Positions 34,478-46,213 of a stretch of 64,000 nucleotides of DNA are shown here, piece by piece. Both the position numbers and the translations under genes were made by a program. Source of the stretch: Garcia nutans (taxonomy: Eukaryota > Streptophyta > Magnoliopsida > Malpighiales > Euphorbiaceae); contig CANTUV010000024.1 of NCBI GenBank assembly GCA_947685225.1, positions 23,392,001 to 23,456,000 of the forward strand, written 5' to 3'. The notes under the pieces are model-generated. The model ran no database searches. It saw nothing but the letters and a program-made list of their open reading frames with translations, and was not told where the DNA came from. The stretch's first letter is position 1; each line of letters starts with the position of its first letter.

Positions 34478-36769
34478 TATTGTATCAATTGAGGAAATAT
34501 TGTATAATAAGTATAATAATAATAATGATATGTAATTTGCAACTTTTAACTCTTCTCTCTCTCTTTTTTTTGTCTAACCTTCATATCTTCTCCTTCCTCC
34601 CAATGATTTTTCTCATGCAGGCTCTGATTGATGTTTGTATTGTCTAGTTCTTCGCACAAGCATGGATCTATTATTTTTTATATAGTGACTGGAACTTCTT
34701 CGAGCAATGGGCCTTCCATTCCCCCCTGATTCAATATCTTCTTTTGATTCTTTGCTTCACAGGATATTTGAAACTATGTTTGATTCTTTTGATTCAATAT
34801 CTTCACAGACCAAGGTGATCAGCAGAAGTGTTCTCATTGACTCCTTCCAGATGCCCATTCAGGTCTTGCTTCAGAATGATAGGATGCTTCACTTTTATGG
34901 CCTTTATCTTCAAGATGTTGAAAACATGAATAATGGAGGCCCCAAGCAATAGAGATACATCCATTCCAAACTATGTTTTGGCATGTTAGTTGGTAGCTTC
35001 TTCATGACCTTGCCAATAATCATTTACTTTGCCCAATGTGTCTTTCGAGATTCGACAGTTCAACATACTCCCCTTAACTTGAAGGCTTTGTATGACAAAA
35101 ATATTTTTTGAATTTTGATTTTGAAATCAAATGTTGGCTTTGCCTAATTAATGTCAATTTACCTCAGGACTTGATTTTTCAAATTAACATATCTATAACA
35201 TGACAACCCTAGTTACCATACTAAACTCGGGAATTATTTCTATTTAAGCAAGAACTGTTGCACTTCAGATAGGCATATACACATTATTTGGTCAAAGATA
35301 TCATTTGAGTTTGAATATTGTCTATCTCATATGCATGCTTATCCAAACTATCTCCACTAATAGACTCTACCTACCAAGAGAGATCAACAGGTCTTTGGTA
35401 GGCTTGAAATGGGTCTATAAGGGTCATGGGTTAAATGAAGGCCATTTGTAAGTTGGAGCCGATGTGACACAATGGACAAACCTTCACACTACAAATTTCT
35501 TGTTTGAACTTTAGGCAGCTGGGAGCAATCTTGTTATACTCTAAATTCTTTCTATCTTCTTGGCATTAATCTGGATCTTGATTAGGACAGTCTTTGCCCT
35601 TGCAAAAAGTTTGTGACCCAAATTCATTTCTTTTCTTCTTCTCCTTTTTCTTTCTTTTTATTTTTCTTACTCTTCCCTTTCTTTGAGCATTTTATCATTT
35701 TGTCTTTCTTTCTTGTAGGACTATCAAGTACAGAACTTTCAAAAACTGGGTGACCTTCTCCTTTTTCTTTGTTTTTGACCAAATCTTTGGTTGGGTTGGA
35801 CCAATTTAAGTCAAATCGTCCTTATAAATCAAATGGAAGCCTTTTGTTGCTTTAGGTAAAAGAGAACTTAGTTGGCTTTCTGACCTGCCTTTTTAGGTTT
35901 TATCTCTTTTTTTTCTTGCTTTTTTCCCCTTTTTTCTTTTGTCCTTTTTTCTTTTTCTTTCTTTTTTTTTCTTTTCTTTTTTTCTTCTTTTTTTTTAGTT
36001 CTAACTCTAAAAGACTTGTATTATTTGTACCAACTTGGGTTTCTTATAATGGATAAATGGAGTGACATAAATCTCCTTTAACAGGGATAAATCATTTGTT
36101 ACTCTGATGTTGTCTTGATATATTGGAGATATTAAGAGAACTTCAACTACTCCTTGAGAACTTCAACTATCCTCATGATCTTGACTATTCATTCCTTTCT
36201 TTGATCCTCTTGCCTCTTCATCTTAGTGATCATAAGACTTGTCAAAAGTGTAATAACAACTCAGGGTAGGTTGTTGGGGTTATATGCCAATGAAAAGAAA
36301 GCTAGAATTTTATGAAGGCTCAAAGGGACAACTAGGGATTGATATTCAATAGGGTGGATACTAGTTGTTGGCTAACCAAACAATGCCTAGATCATCTCTC
36401 CCTTAAATAAGCAGAGTTCAATTTCTCCTCGAAATTTGTCAAAGCATGTTCTAAGACTGACTAGGACTTAGAAAAAGGTAATTATGCAGGAGCCCTCTCT
36501 AAGTAAGCATACACAACAATGCTATAGAGCAATTCCCTCACCTAGTAAAGCCATTCAATTCATGATGCCTAGATACATTAATTTATAAATACCAAGCTAG
36601 ATTCCTCATTGGTTGAGCACCAAAATGAATAAAGACCAACAAAAATTTTGATGAAAGTAATTTATTCAAACAATCTTAATTTTTTAAAAAAAAACATAAT
36701 TGTTCCAATTAAATATTAAAGAAAGCAAAATAAATAGAGCAATATTCAAGCAAAGGATAGTTTGATGAG
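34478..36769 (-). other. Non-coding internal region of Tat-5
   Basis: From about 34602 to 36700 the reverse complement aligns with Tat-3 (13560 back to 11730) and Tat-1. An oligopyrimidine tract at 35900-35995 is the counterpart of their A/G tract. Open frames such as 34707-34952 are in repeated non-coding DNA and do not resemble a gene. Confidence 0.65.
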
Positions 36770-37733
36770 TTAACATTCTTTTCCTTTCACATCTTCAATT
36801 TTTCCATCTTGAAAGGATGATAAAGCAAAATCTTCTTCCAATCCTTTTCCCACCATGAAGGTTGCCGGTGGAGGTACTATTCCAAACTTAGGCAAAGGAT
36901 TGTTCTTGGTATTGGGCTTGTCGGGCTCGGGTAGCTTCCCACTATCAATCAAATTTTGGATCTCGTGCCTCAACCTCACACATCTATCCGCATCGTGTCC
37001 TTGCATGTGAAGAAATTGACAAAATGCTTTAGTGTCAAAATTAGGTGGAAGGGGGTTAGGCAAAGGACGAGGATTTAAGGGTTGTAACAACCCCTTCTTT
37101 TGTAGCTTATTGAGAACCCAAGACACCGGTTTCCCTAATCCTGAAAACTGCCTTCTTGTTCCTTGGCTAGTAGCATTAACACCAACTACCTTTTGCATGC
37201 CTTGGTTACCAGACTGATACTTTCCTTTCTCGTTCCTTCATGTTGAAAAATGGTTCTTCTCTCTTTCCCATTCTTTAATTTGCAGACTAGCTTGGAGTAG
37301 ATCTTTGAAATCACGGATGAGTGTATGAGACGTCCTTTCACAAAGACCAGGCAACACCCCTCTCACAATCATTCTTATTTTATCAGATTCATCGGACCTC
37401 TTCTTGAGCAAAGCGGCCTTATTTCTCCATCTTTTCACATAGTTCACAAAATTTTCATTTGGCCTTTGTCTAATGGACTTAACTTCCATTAAGGTAACTT
37501 CCATCTCGATGTTGTATCCATATTACAACTTTCATTATTAAGCCAACCTCTTCTTTCTCAATGTCATGGCCCTGTGGAGGTTCTAAATGGAATAAATGGA
37601 TAGACACCACCATAAGTCCGATCGTACCAACCCTATTTCGGTCGGCCTTTCCTATCCCGTCCACTAGTCTGGTCATGCCTTTGGCCGTGAAAGCTACTGG
37701 AAGCTTGATAATTACTCTAAGATGAGAATCCAA
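36770..37733 (-). pseudogene. Tat-type gag of Tat-5
   Basis: Three neighbouring minus-strand frames (37733-37479, 37504-37238, 37198-36770) make up a decayed Tat gag. The middle one carries the Retrotrans_gag signature region (FVNYVKRWRNKAA). The last has a PLNPRPLPNPLPPNF linker and a knuckle-like C-x3-H-x3-H-x4-C (FCQFLHMQGHDADRC), comparable with Tat-4 at 18430-18530. It ends at a stop at 36770 with no protease or RT downstream. The frame breaks mean that no full-length protein can be made. Gag would build the particle; a gag-only element would need pol from another element such as Tat-4. Confidence 0.85.
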
Positions 37734-38693
37734 ACTAAAAATGTCTAAGGTAACATAGATCCTTTTGAAGTTATATTGGATACAATCCCTAGAAAAAAAA
37801 AAAGCTTTGTAAAATCTCTAATGGAATGAATCAAATTGAGTATTCACTAGTTAGTCTATGATAATTCCCATTAATTAAGTCTAAATCTTTTGGGTCCACT
37901 GAAAAATTTGAGCAGCATTTCTACCATATTTTGGATTAAAACTAAATTAGTAGGTTTATTATAAATAGAATTCTTACATGGAAAAGCAACTAATGTTATA
38001 GCTACAGATAAGCCTGCAACTAACAAATCTTGGCACAAATAAGGCCCACAATTGATTTTAATATTCCATAATTGACCTAGTTAGAAAAATGATTTTTAGG
38101 CCATAATTTGAAAAATAGTTTTAGGCCACCTCTAGAAAATAAAGCCAAATAGTTTATTAATTTTGGGTTTCATATTTGGGCCATAATGTAGAAAATTATT
38201 TTGGACCAAACTCTATTGAAAAAAATGGTTTTAAGCTTATTTTGAAAAGCTTTGAAAATGATTTTGGCTTTGGGCTTAAAAGAATTTTTGGACCATAATT
38301 TTAGGGTTACACCATTATTAGGTCATATTACGAAAAGACAAACCAAATGAGCCATGACTTGGGCTAAAACATGTTAATCATAGTCATTCAATAAGCAATT
38401 AGGGTAAACCTAAGAAAAGTTACTAGGCCAACTACATGGGCTTTAGCCTTTGGGCTAAAAAGGCTTAGGTTTCCATAAAAAGTATATACCAAAAGGTACT
38501 AGGATATGAGCGGTTATACAATGCTTGATCTCTATACATTGAGTGAAAGTATGGTATCACTTACACGCATATAACGCGGGTTCCACAAGGCATCTTAACT
38601 CACACACACAATACAATTCTAAATGATGCAATGAATAATATCATAATAAGAAAAATAAAATAATAAAAAGACTAATGGAATCAACTTCTTTTA
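37734..38693 (-). other. 5' leader of Tat-5
   Basis: AT-rich DNA between the primer site and gag with no gene that I can recognise. Repeated short motifs such as GGGCTTAAA/TTTGGGCC occur at 38080-38480. Confidence 0.5.
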
Positions 38694-38711
38694 TCCCTAG
38701 TGGAGTTACCA
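38694..38711 (-). promoter_or_regulatory. Primer binding site of Tat-5
   Basis: On the minus strand TGGTAACTCCACTAGGGA follows the LTR end by one base. It differs from the Tat-4 site TAGCGACTCCACTGGGGA at three positions. Confidence 0.7.
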
Positions 38712-38712
38712 C

Positions 38713-40434
38713 TGTGAGCTGGGATTTTCACTGGTAAAATAGTTCTTACAACTTCGGCATTGTTAGGCTCTGGGCCTTAGAGAACACGGGCCTAAACCCG
38801 GAGAATTGAAGTCACCACCCGGACAGGCCAGGAAGATAGAAAGGGGTGCATGACTCGATTCCTAAGGAATTTCCAACCTGTACTGGGCTCGAAAAGTTGA
38901 ATGCGTATGAGGAAGGTGATAAATGACCCAGCACCTCCATAACGCACGGTTCATTGGAACTGACCTCCTTTTAAAGTCTAAATATTATTGAATTCTTACG
39001 TTATTATGATATCATTCATATTACATACAATTTTGAAATAAACATCATACTATAAATCAAAACAAACAAATCAAATGGCCACCCATACAAGATGGAAACA
39101 TGCCCTTACAAATGTCCAAGGTCTACAAAACAAATAAGATATGACATCCACCAAAAGGTGGAAATATGTCCCTTACAATTTTTTCCAAAGTCCATAAAAT
39201 AAATCAAATAAAAGAAGTAAATTAAATAAGGCACCCACAAAGTGAAAACATGCCTTTTACACCCTTGAAATCCATAATCAATCAATCAATCAAAGGTTCA
39301 ATAAGAAAACAAGTGATCAAAATAAATAATTAATCATCACACAAACAATTGTAAATTAGGGCTAAATTAATGAAATTAGGGCTTTTATCACTAAATTAGG
39401 GTTTCAATTACTAGATTAGGGTGTTATTTGTAAATTAATGCTAAGTTAATGAAATTAGGGCTTTTATCACTAAATTAGGGTTTCAATTATTAGAGTAGGG
39501 TGTTATTTTATAAATTAGGGTTTTGTTCACAAATTTAGGGTTTAAACATGCAAAACTAGGATTTAGTCCTAAAAATAGGGTTAAAACATGCAAAATTAGG
39601 GCTTGAGAATATAATTGGGATTAAAAAAAATGCAAAACTAGGATTTGAGAATATAAATTAGGGTTTTTTCCTTAAAAATAGAGTTTGATCATGCCAATTA
39701 GAGTTTTAAATTATAAAATTAATATGCAATTAGGATTTCTATGGCTTACAGGATGACATTCCAAAATTAGATTAGTATACAAGAAAATGGTGGTTTTAAA
39801 TGATATTAAAGAATGAGGATGGTCAATAAAAATTAAGTAGAATTAATTAGTAAATCATACCTGGGTTGCTGGTTCCACCAAGGTGATTCTGTTGAACCAA
39901 GCTTACTATCTAAATTTCATAATTGTTTGAGGAAGCCTAGATCAATTAAAGTCCTTAGCTAGTGCTTCAATGATACGAAGATAAATTAATTTTTAGCTAC
40001 TGTCTCTCTTTTACTTTTTAAATTACTCTTTGTTTTTTACTTTCTATCTCACTTTTTAATTGATAATTGTTGCAATACCTTTTGCTTATTGTTAATCTTG
40101 TATTTATAGGCAATATTAGGGTGTCTTATCGGCTTTCTCTTGGTTGAACAATCCTAGTTTAATTAGAACAGCTGCTGCCTATCCAAATTGATCCGAGTTC
40201 AAGTAAAATTGGAACATATAAAGACTAGATTAGCCACAGTTTAAAGGCGCATGTCCAATTGGGATGGCCCATTCATCAGTCCGACACTTTAGCCTTTTTT
40301 TAGCCCGACCAGAGCCGATTTAGGCTTTTAATTGGATCCAAATTTTAATTGGGGCCTTTTAATTGAAACCAGATTTGATTCAGCCCTTTTAATTAAAACT
40401 AAATTTCATTCTGGGCCAAAATTAAGGTTCTACA
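38713..40434 (-). repeat. 5' LTR of Tat-5
   Basis: On the minus strand it starts TGTAGAACCTTAATTTTGG at 40434 and ends CTCACA at 38713. It has a TATA-like CCTATAAATAC near 40099-40110 and many TTAGGG motifs at 39350-39720. Its U3 does not match that of the 3' LTR at 28579-30800, although the R/U5 end does. It is inserted in the Harbinger transposase at 40435. Confidence 0.85.
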
Positions 40435-40631
40435 GTATTTCATTGTTAATTCCTAAATATGGTAACACATGCTCCTGGATATTGTTCATTGGTGTAATTG
40501 ATGTAACACATGTACATGTGAAAGTATCTAGAAAACATGCTCCTAGATTTCATGGTAGAAAAGAATACCCCACATAAAATGTGGTTGCATACACATTTGA
40601 TGTGAAGTTTACCTATGTCTTAGCTGGGTGG

Positions 40632-42367
40632 TGTGAACCCCTAATTTTTCACCTAAATTAGGGTAAATATAAGTGTGGTTCTAATAAAATTGGAATTACA
40701 TCAGTCAAAATTTGGATTGGCCCTAATGGTCCCCAAAAACCCTCTATTTTGGACATGAGGAAAAATCTTCAATTTTGACCCCAAATTAAAGCTCGAGTGA
40801 TAATGAATCTAATGCAACAAGAATCACTCAACACAACCAACACTGCAGGATCGGCTCAAGCATCGCCTAGTCTGCCTATCCACCATATCTAAGTTGTAAT
40901 TCCACATCTAAAAATTACAACCTTTGCACTCTCAATCTTGGCTATAAATTTCCTACAAACTTTGCACTCCCAAGCTTGGCTATAAATTGTCTAACTTAAT
41001 CCCACATTAGAAAATGATTATCTTCACCCCCCTCTTGGCTACACTATAAATAGTGAGCCTCCTCTAGCTTCCAACACAGGGACCAACCAAGCAAATCTAA
41101 CTGCTAGTTGGCTTTCTTTTTCTCCCTCTTTTCTTCTTTAAAGTAAAAGGTTTAAGCTTCCTTAGCAAGAACTGCCTAAACTTAACTTCCTTAGCTAGCT
41201 TAGGTGCTTGATCCATATTTGGGTGTTTATTTTCCTTAAAAAACCTCAACCCAATTGCTTCCTTAACAATCCAAGCCTTCTATCAAGCTCAAGTCAAGGC
41301 CCAAGCCTTCCATCAAGCCCAAGTCAAGGTCCAAGCCTTCCATCAAGCCCAAGTCAAGGCCGAAGACTTCCATCAAGCTCAAGACAAGGCTCAAGTCTTC
41401 CAGCAAGCCCAAGTCAAGGCCTAATCCTACCAGCAAGCCCAAGTTAATGCCTAGGCCTTCCATCAAGCTCAAAGTCAAGTAAAGCAAGAGAAAATCTCTA
41501 AAGGTAACTCTTAAACTCATCTTTTTCAATTCGGTAAAATAACAAACCTAAATTAAACTAAGGCCTTTGCAATCAAAAGCATGAACTACTAAGGGCCATG
41601 ATTCCCATTCAAAGGGATATATAAGCACATCTCGGAATTTCACTTCAAGCGACTGGCCCACCTAAAAGCCACAAATTTGGTTTTCCTTGTTTCTCTTATT
41701 ATTTATTTCCATTTTTTATTTATTTTTCTTTTTATATTATTTTAATCTTTTGGGGATTTTTGCTTGACCTAGTACCTATAACAGCTTGAGTCAAAGTTCC
41801 CTTGTGGATGATATTTTTGGCAATGTAACAATTTATTTTTGTTGCAATTTGTGGATGTCAAGTGATTATTTGCCCATGCATAATTAACTGGCTTTCACAT
41901 CTATTTTTCCTACATGTTTTAAAAAATCATTTTCACCCATAAAGATTAAAATTAATCAAAGAGAGAAAAATCATGTTTATGAAAATTGGTTTAGAAAACT
42001 TAGCTTGAAACCCATCGTGATTGGTTTCGGACTAGTACCCTCTTTGGACAATAATTAATTTAATTTAATGGAGTCAACTAAAATATATTTTTTCATAATT
42101 TTTTCCCACATAAAAATAAACTAAGGTAGCAACTCTCCAATTTCAGCTTTTTAAAATGGAAGTCACCATCCCTTTTCAAAATAAAAGAGGAGTTTCTTTC
42201 AATAAAGGAAACAAATCTTTTCAAAATAAAAGATGATTTTAAAACTACACTTACCGAACCTACTGGAGACCATATGCAGCAGTGTTGTGTGGGTCTTAGC
42301 CCCTCAAAAGAGCATCCTTGGCCTCCTCATTGGTAGGCTAGGACCCGATGTTCGGGCAGGCCTCACA
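40632..42367 (+). repeat. Solo LTR in the Harbinger transposase, duplication GGTGG
   Basis: TGTGAACCCCTAATTTTTCACC at the start and CAGGCCTCACA at the end, 1736 bases, flanked by GGTGG at 40627-40631 and 42368-42372. No internal region is present, so one LTR remains after recombination. It has a TATA-like CACTATAAATAGTG near 41043, and an array of AAGGC-CCAA-GCCTT type hairpins at 41280-41470. The ends are like Tat LTRs. Confidence 0.93.
41280..41475. repeat. About 30-bp tandem repeats in the solo LTR
   Basis: Six or so units with AAGCCTTCCATCAAGCCC and AAGTCAAGG blocks. AAGGCCCAAGCCTT forms a 5-bp stem around four bases. The repeated peptide frames on both strands are by-products. Confidence 0.85.
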
Positions 42368-42445
42368 GGTGGGAGGGAACAACATCTAATTCAAGAATCA
42401 TTAAAGATGTATTAACCAAACAACATGCCTTAAAAATATTAGAAG

Positions 42446-42521
42446 GTAATTATAACATAGATTTTTTTATAGGAATGACATAAGATATGCATACAATAAT
42501 TGAATTTAATTTTGTCTTTAG
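42446..42521 (+). other. Intron of the Harbinger transposase gene
   Basis: GGTAATTATA at the donor and TTTGTCTTTAG at the acceptor; removal keeps the transposase frame. Confidence 0.75.
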
Positions 42522-43156
42522 GAAAATACTACCTTGTTAATGTTGGATTTATGTTGAGGAGTAGACTTATTGCACCTTATAGGGGGGAGTGATATCACTT
42601 GAAAGAATGCTAAAAAAATCCACCTCATAGTGCTTATGAATTATTTAATCTTCGTCATCCATCTTTAAGTAATGCAATGGAACGAGCTTTTGGAGTTCTT
42701 AAGAAGCACTTCCCTCTAATTGCAAGCTCAACTGAACTGAGATATCTACTTGAAACTTAAAAGCTCATCATTTTGCATTTTGTAAGTTGCATAATTATTT
42801 AAGGAGTGTAGATCCAAATGATGTATTGCTTGCAGAATCTGAAGCTAAACTTTTAGAAAATGAACAAGACGAACATCATAATATTAGAGATAATAGTGAA
42901 GAAACTAGGAGAGGAGAATTAATTAGAGATTCCATAGTTGCTCAAATGTGGGCAAATTACATACATGATGCTCCTACTTGATAGTAATAGTATGACATTG
43001 TGTTTATATTATCTGTTTGTACTTGAATTATCATGCATATGGAATTGTGATGCATTTGATTTGGAAAAGTTTATTTATGTAACACTTTATTTTTTACTAA
43101 AGACAATTATATTAGCATTTTATTTGTAAAAGTTAATATTATTATTATTATTATGT

Positions 43157-44110
43157 AGTTATCAAAATGCCAAAAAGGCACAATCTTATGATGGGCTAAG
43201 CACATGTGTATGGTCGAATGTAATGGACAATGCTTTAATTGATGAATTTTTAGACAAACAAAATATTGGGAGTAGTTGGTGGGATTTTTGCAACACGTGC
43301 TTTAGATTGCATTGTGAATGAATTGAAAAGAAAAATTTCCAGATAAGCCAATAGAAAATTATTAAAAGACAATTTACTAAATGGTATGATATATTTCAAA
43401 CTGGATTAAGTGGTTTTTCATGGATTCCAGAGATAGAAATGTGGGAAGCCGAAGAGGAGGTTTTACAGTAACTAATTCAGGTAATTTACATAGTTTATGC
43501 ACATAAGTGTTCATTATTATTTGATTTATTGATTAATATTTGTGTTTCATTTTTTACATGCTAATCCTGCAGCTATTGAGTTGAAGAACAAATTTGTGCA
43601 AAATTATAATAAGTTGTTTGAGCTATATGGAAAAGATAGGGCTACTAGAAAAGCAATGATGTTCAGACAAATATGAGAAGAAAAACTACTCATACTGTTA
43701 GGAAAAGAACTAGTAATCCAAGCTCAATTTCCATTTATTATATTAATCAAATGATGTTTAACAATGCTTGTACTTTGGAAATTTTTATTAATGAGATTGA
43801 GTGTGATTATGACGAGACGATACATGTACATTACAAGCACAATCTGAAGCAATAGTTTCTAAGGTAAAGAGGTCCAAACAAGTCTCAAAAATTGATGCAT
43901 TGGATGTTCTGAGAGATGGATTTGGATGCATTGCTAAAGCACATAGCGAGCTCTCAACTAAACCACATATAGGAGGAGCCAAGTTTTGGGAGTTAGTATC
44001 TAGCTTGGATTTGGAAGCTGATATGGAAGCATAAGCTTATATGACTCTTCATCGTGATCGTGAAATGTTGGAATTTTTCATGAATATGCCACTCCATCGG
44101 TGAAAAGCAT
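43157..44110 (+). pseudogene. Harbinger partner ORF with Myb/SANT-like domain
   Basis: Fragments in changing frames resemble the Myb/SANT-like DNA-binding protein that accompanies PIF/Harbinger transposases. The first piece (about 43170-43480) has VWSNVMDNALIDEFL, then GLSGFSWIPEIEMWEAEEE. The second (about 43573-43670) has NYNKLFELYGKDRAT. The third (43855-44110) has DVLRDGFGCIAKAHSE and a C-terminal MTLHRDREMLEFF. A possible intron separates the first two (ending TGCAG near 43572). Stops and frameshifts make it inactive. The partner protein normally directs the transposase to the element ends. Confidence 0.75.
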
Positions 44111-44814
44111 TTTTAATTCGAAAGATTTCATATGGTAATTTAAGGCAATATTGGACTGGTTAATTTTATGACTATTAATATATTTGAAGCTCTTTTATAT
44201 TATGTACTGTATGAAATTAATGATGGATTTTTGGATAATAATATGGATCATATGGATTTAAATGGTATTTTTTTATATTATGTATTGCCTTTTATAATTG
44301 TTTGGGTTGTTTGTTTGTTTTTTTTATTTGTCAAGTGTTGCATGTATAAGGGTGCACTTGAACTATAGAAGGATTCTTTACAAAACTATAATTGGAAATA
44401 TGATTTTTCATATTTGTTTTCAAAACAAATTTTTATGTTTTCATTAATTAAGATTATGATTATTTGTATTTGTTATTTTTTTATATATTAAATTTATTAT
44501 CATTTTCTAATTTTAGATAATGGGTAATAATTTTATATATAGTTTGTTGATTTTAATATTTATTTTTTATGGCTTTGATTAAAATTAATTGTTGACTATA
44601 AAAAATTTAATATATTTTCCAATAATTTTAATTGAAATCAATGTCAATTTTAGTTTAAAGTAAATTTAAGATGGTTTTACATGAATTTTAATTGAAATTG
44701 ATATCAATTTTGACTTTAAAGGTGTTTTAGTCAATTTGTTATTTATATAACCATACCATACTATTAAACCAAACAAAAATATATTAATTAATCATATTAT
44801 ACTATACTATCTTC
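44111..44814 (+). other. Non-coding tail of the Harbinger relic
   Basis: AT-rich with no gene that I can support. CCATACCATACTATT and ATACTATACTATC stretches at 44751-44810 resemble the subterminal sequence of Harbinger elements. Confidence 0.5.
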
Positions 44815-45009
44815 TATAGCTGAGCATGAATCTTAGAGATATCAGCACCGATCTGAATATTAGAATCGAAATATCCAAAACTAAAAAGATTTATTGACTT
44901 TTTGACTTTTACCGAACCGAATCGAGCCGATTTTTTAAATAAAAAATGGTTGTGGATATTAGGTTATATCCATATCGAGAACCATGCCGAACTGTACTAA
45001 ACCAAACTG

Positions 45010-45948
45010 AATAACCAAAATAATAACCGATTTATTATTATTATTATGAAATTATATTATATTTTATTGATTTATTTCTTAATATTTGATATTTTAAAAT
45101 ATATTAGAATTATTTTATTAATTCATATTATGTCATTTTATACATTCACTTTGGAATTTCTAATTTTCTATATTATGCTTTATATACATATATACACCTT
45201 ATTTTTTTTATTTTATGATTTGTTAATTGAATATACAAATATCATTAGAATATTTGATAATAGTCATTTTTAAACTGTAATAAATAAATAAAAAGACATT
45301 TTTAAATTGTAAAAACTATATTATTTTCATTCATAATTTTATTTCAATATATAATATTAATTGTATAAGTATTAACTTAAATATAAGTAAATGAAAATAC
45401 AATTAAATAATTATTTTCCTAATTTAATTTCAAATTTTATAACTAAATATAAGTTATTAATATGTTCACTACTAGTACTAATGATAGTAATTCATATTAA
45501 TCATAGCAATTTGTACTTAATGAAATAACTTGATGTAATAATGAGTATGAATATTAATAATCATTAATATTAATGAGTAATGACAATGAAGATAAATATT
45601 GTTAATATAATTTTTTATGAATATGAGTAATAACAATTAGAAAATAATAATTGTAAATAAATTTAAGAAGAACATAATAATTGTAAATAAATTTAAGAAG
45701 AACATGAATGATACAAATGTAATGAAAATGTGTGTGTGTATATATATAACATCATAATTATGTATTAGTAGTAAATAAAAATTTACATGAAAATTAATAT
45801 TATATTACAAATTATTTGATAGTAATAATTTTTCATAAATTGTGTTAATATATATATATGGGATTTATGAGTTCTTTAAATTTATGAAGTTATTTCATTT
45901 AAATTTTTGTAATAACTTATATATTTTATTTGAAATTTGTAATTATTT
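45010..45948. other. AT-rich interior of the hAT-like remnant
   Basis: No gene. ATT trinucleotide runs at 45029-45045, a direct repeat AATAATTGTAAATAAATTTAAG (45644 and 45672), and short (TA)n at 45740 and 45850. Confidence 0.6.
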
Positions 45949-46039
45949 GGAGTTTAGGCAATATTATTTAATGTTAAATATTGAACATTTTAATTTTATG
46001 AATTATTTGTAATGTGGATGTTGGAGTTTAGACAATATT
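45949..46039. repeat. 74-bp tandem repeat interrupted by the gypsy insertion
   Basis: Unit 1 is 45949-46022 (GGAGTTTAGGCAATATT...ATGTGGATGTT). Unit 2 begins at 46023 and is completed after the retrotransposon at 61938-61995, followed by the start of a third unit (GGAGTTTA). The element therefore landed in the second unit. Confidence 0.85.
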
Positions 46040-46213
46040 TGTAACACCCTTATACCTTATATACATATAATACACACTCAGTATATATAAAATACGCATA
46101 TATGATATAAAAATGTCACAATCCGGTTTAATAAAAATTTTCTTATACCCAATTCCTCAAAAGAATTATACATATACATAAATATATATATATATATAAA
46201 TATATATCAAAAT

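Larger units (their letters stand above)
28579..40434 (-). mobile_element. Tat-type element Tat-5 with gag, no pol, and a PMD gene in antisense
   Basis: Read on the minus strand: 5' LTR 40434-38713, primer site, leader, gag (37733-36770), non-coding DNA collinear with Tat-1/Tat-3 (36769-34600), a segment with a plus-strand PMD pseudogene, hairpin minisatellite (31616-30880), polypurine tract (30816-30801), and 3' LTR 30800-28579. No RT or integrase is present. The LTRs are very different (1722 vs 2222 bases) and the flanking pentamers do not match (GAAGG left, GTATT right), so a single intact insertion is doubtful. Confidence 0.75.
40435..42981 (+). pseudogene. PIF/Harbinger transposase (HARBI1-like), split by a solo LTR
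   Basis: The first part (40435-40631) contains the first catalytic Asp (IDVTHVHV) and FTYVLAGW. The reading continues precisely after the solo LTR at 42368 (WEGT..., RIIKDVL). A GT-AG intron lies at 42446-42521, and removing it joins a Glu-Gly-Lys sequence. Next comes YLVNVGF, where the second catalytic Asp is usually found and Asn stands here, then APYRG and NAMERAFGVLK with the catalytic Glu. A frameshift near 42770 precedes the end at 42981 (LRSVDPND). The N-terminal part is missing because of Tat-5. Several stops are present. It is a dead DDE nuclease gene. Confidence 0.9.

Noticed and set aside
34707..34952. Possible exon after the PMD pseudogene
   Set aside because: The sequence is the reverse complement of non-coding DNA repeated at 6000-6320 and 13160-13340 in other Tat copies.
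45046..45273. Hydrophobic 75-codon frame resembling a membrane protein
   Set aside because: AT-rich DNA gives Ile/Leu/Phe/Tyr-rich frames by composition; it lies in a DNA transposon remnant.
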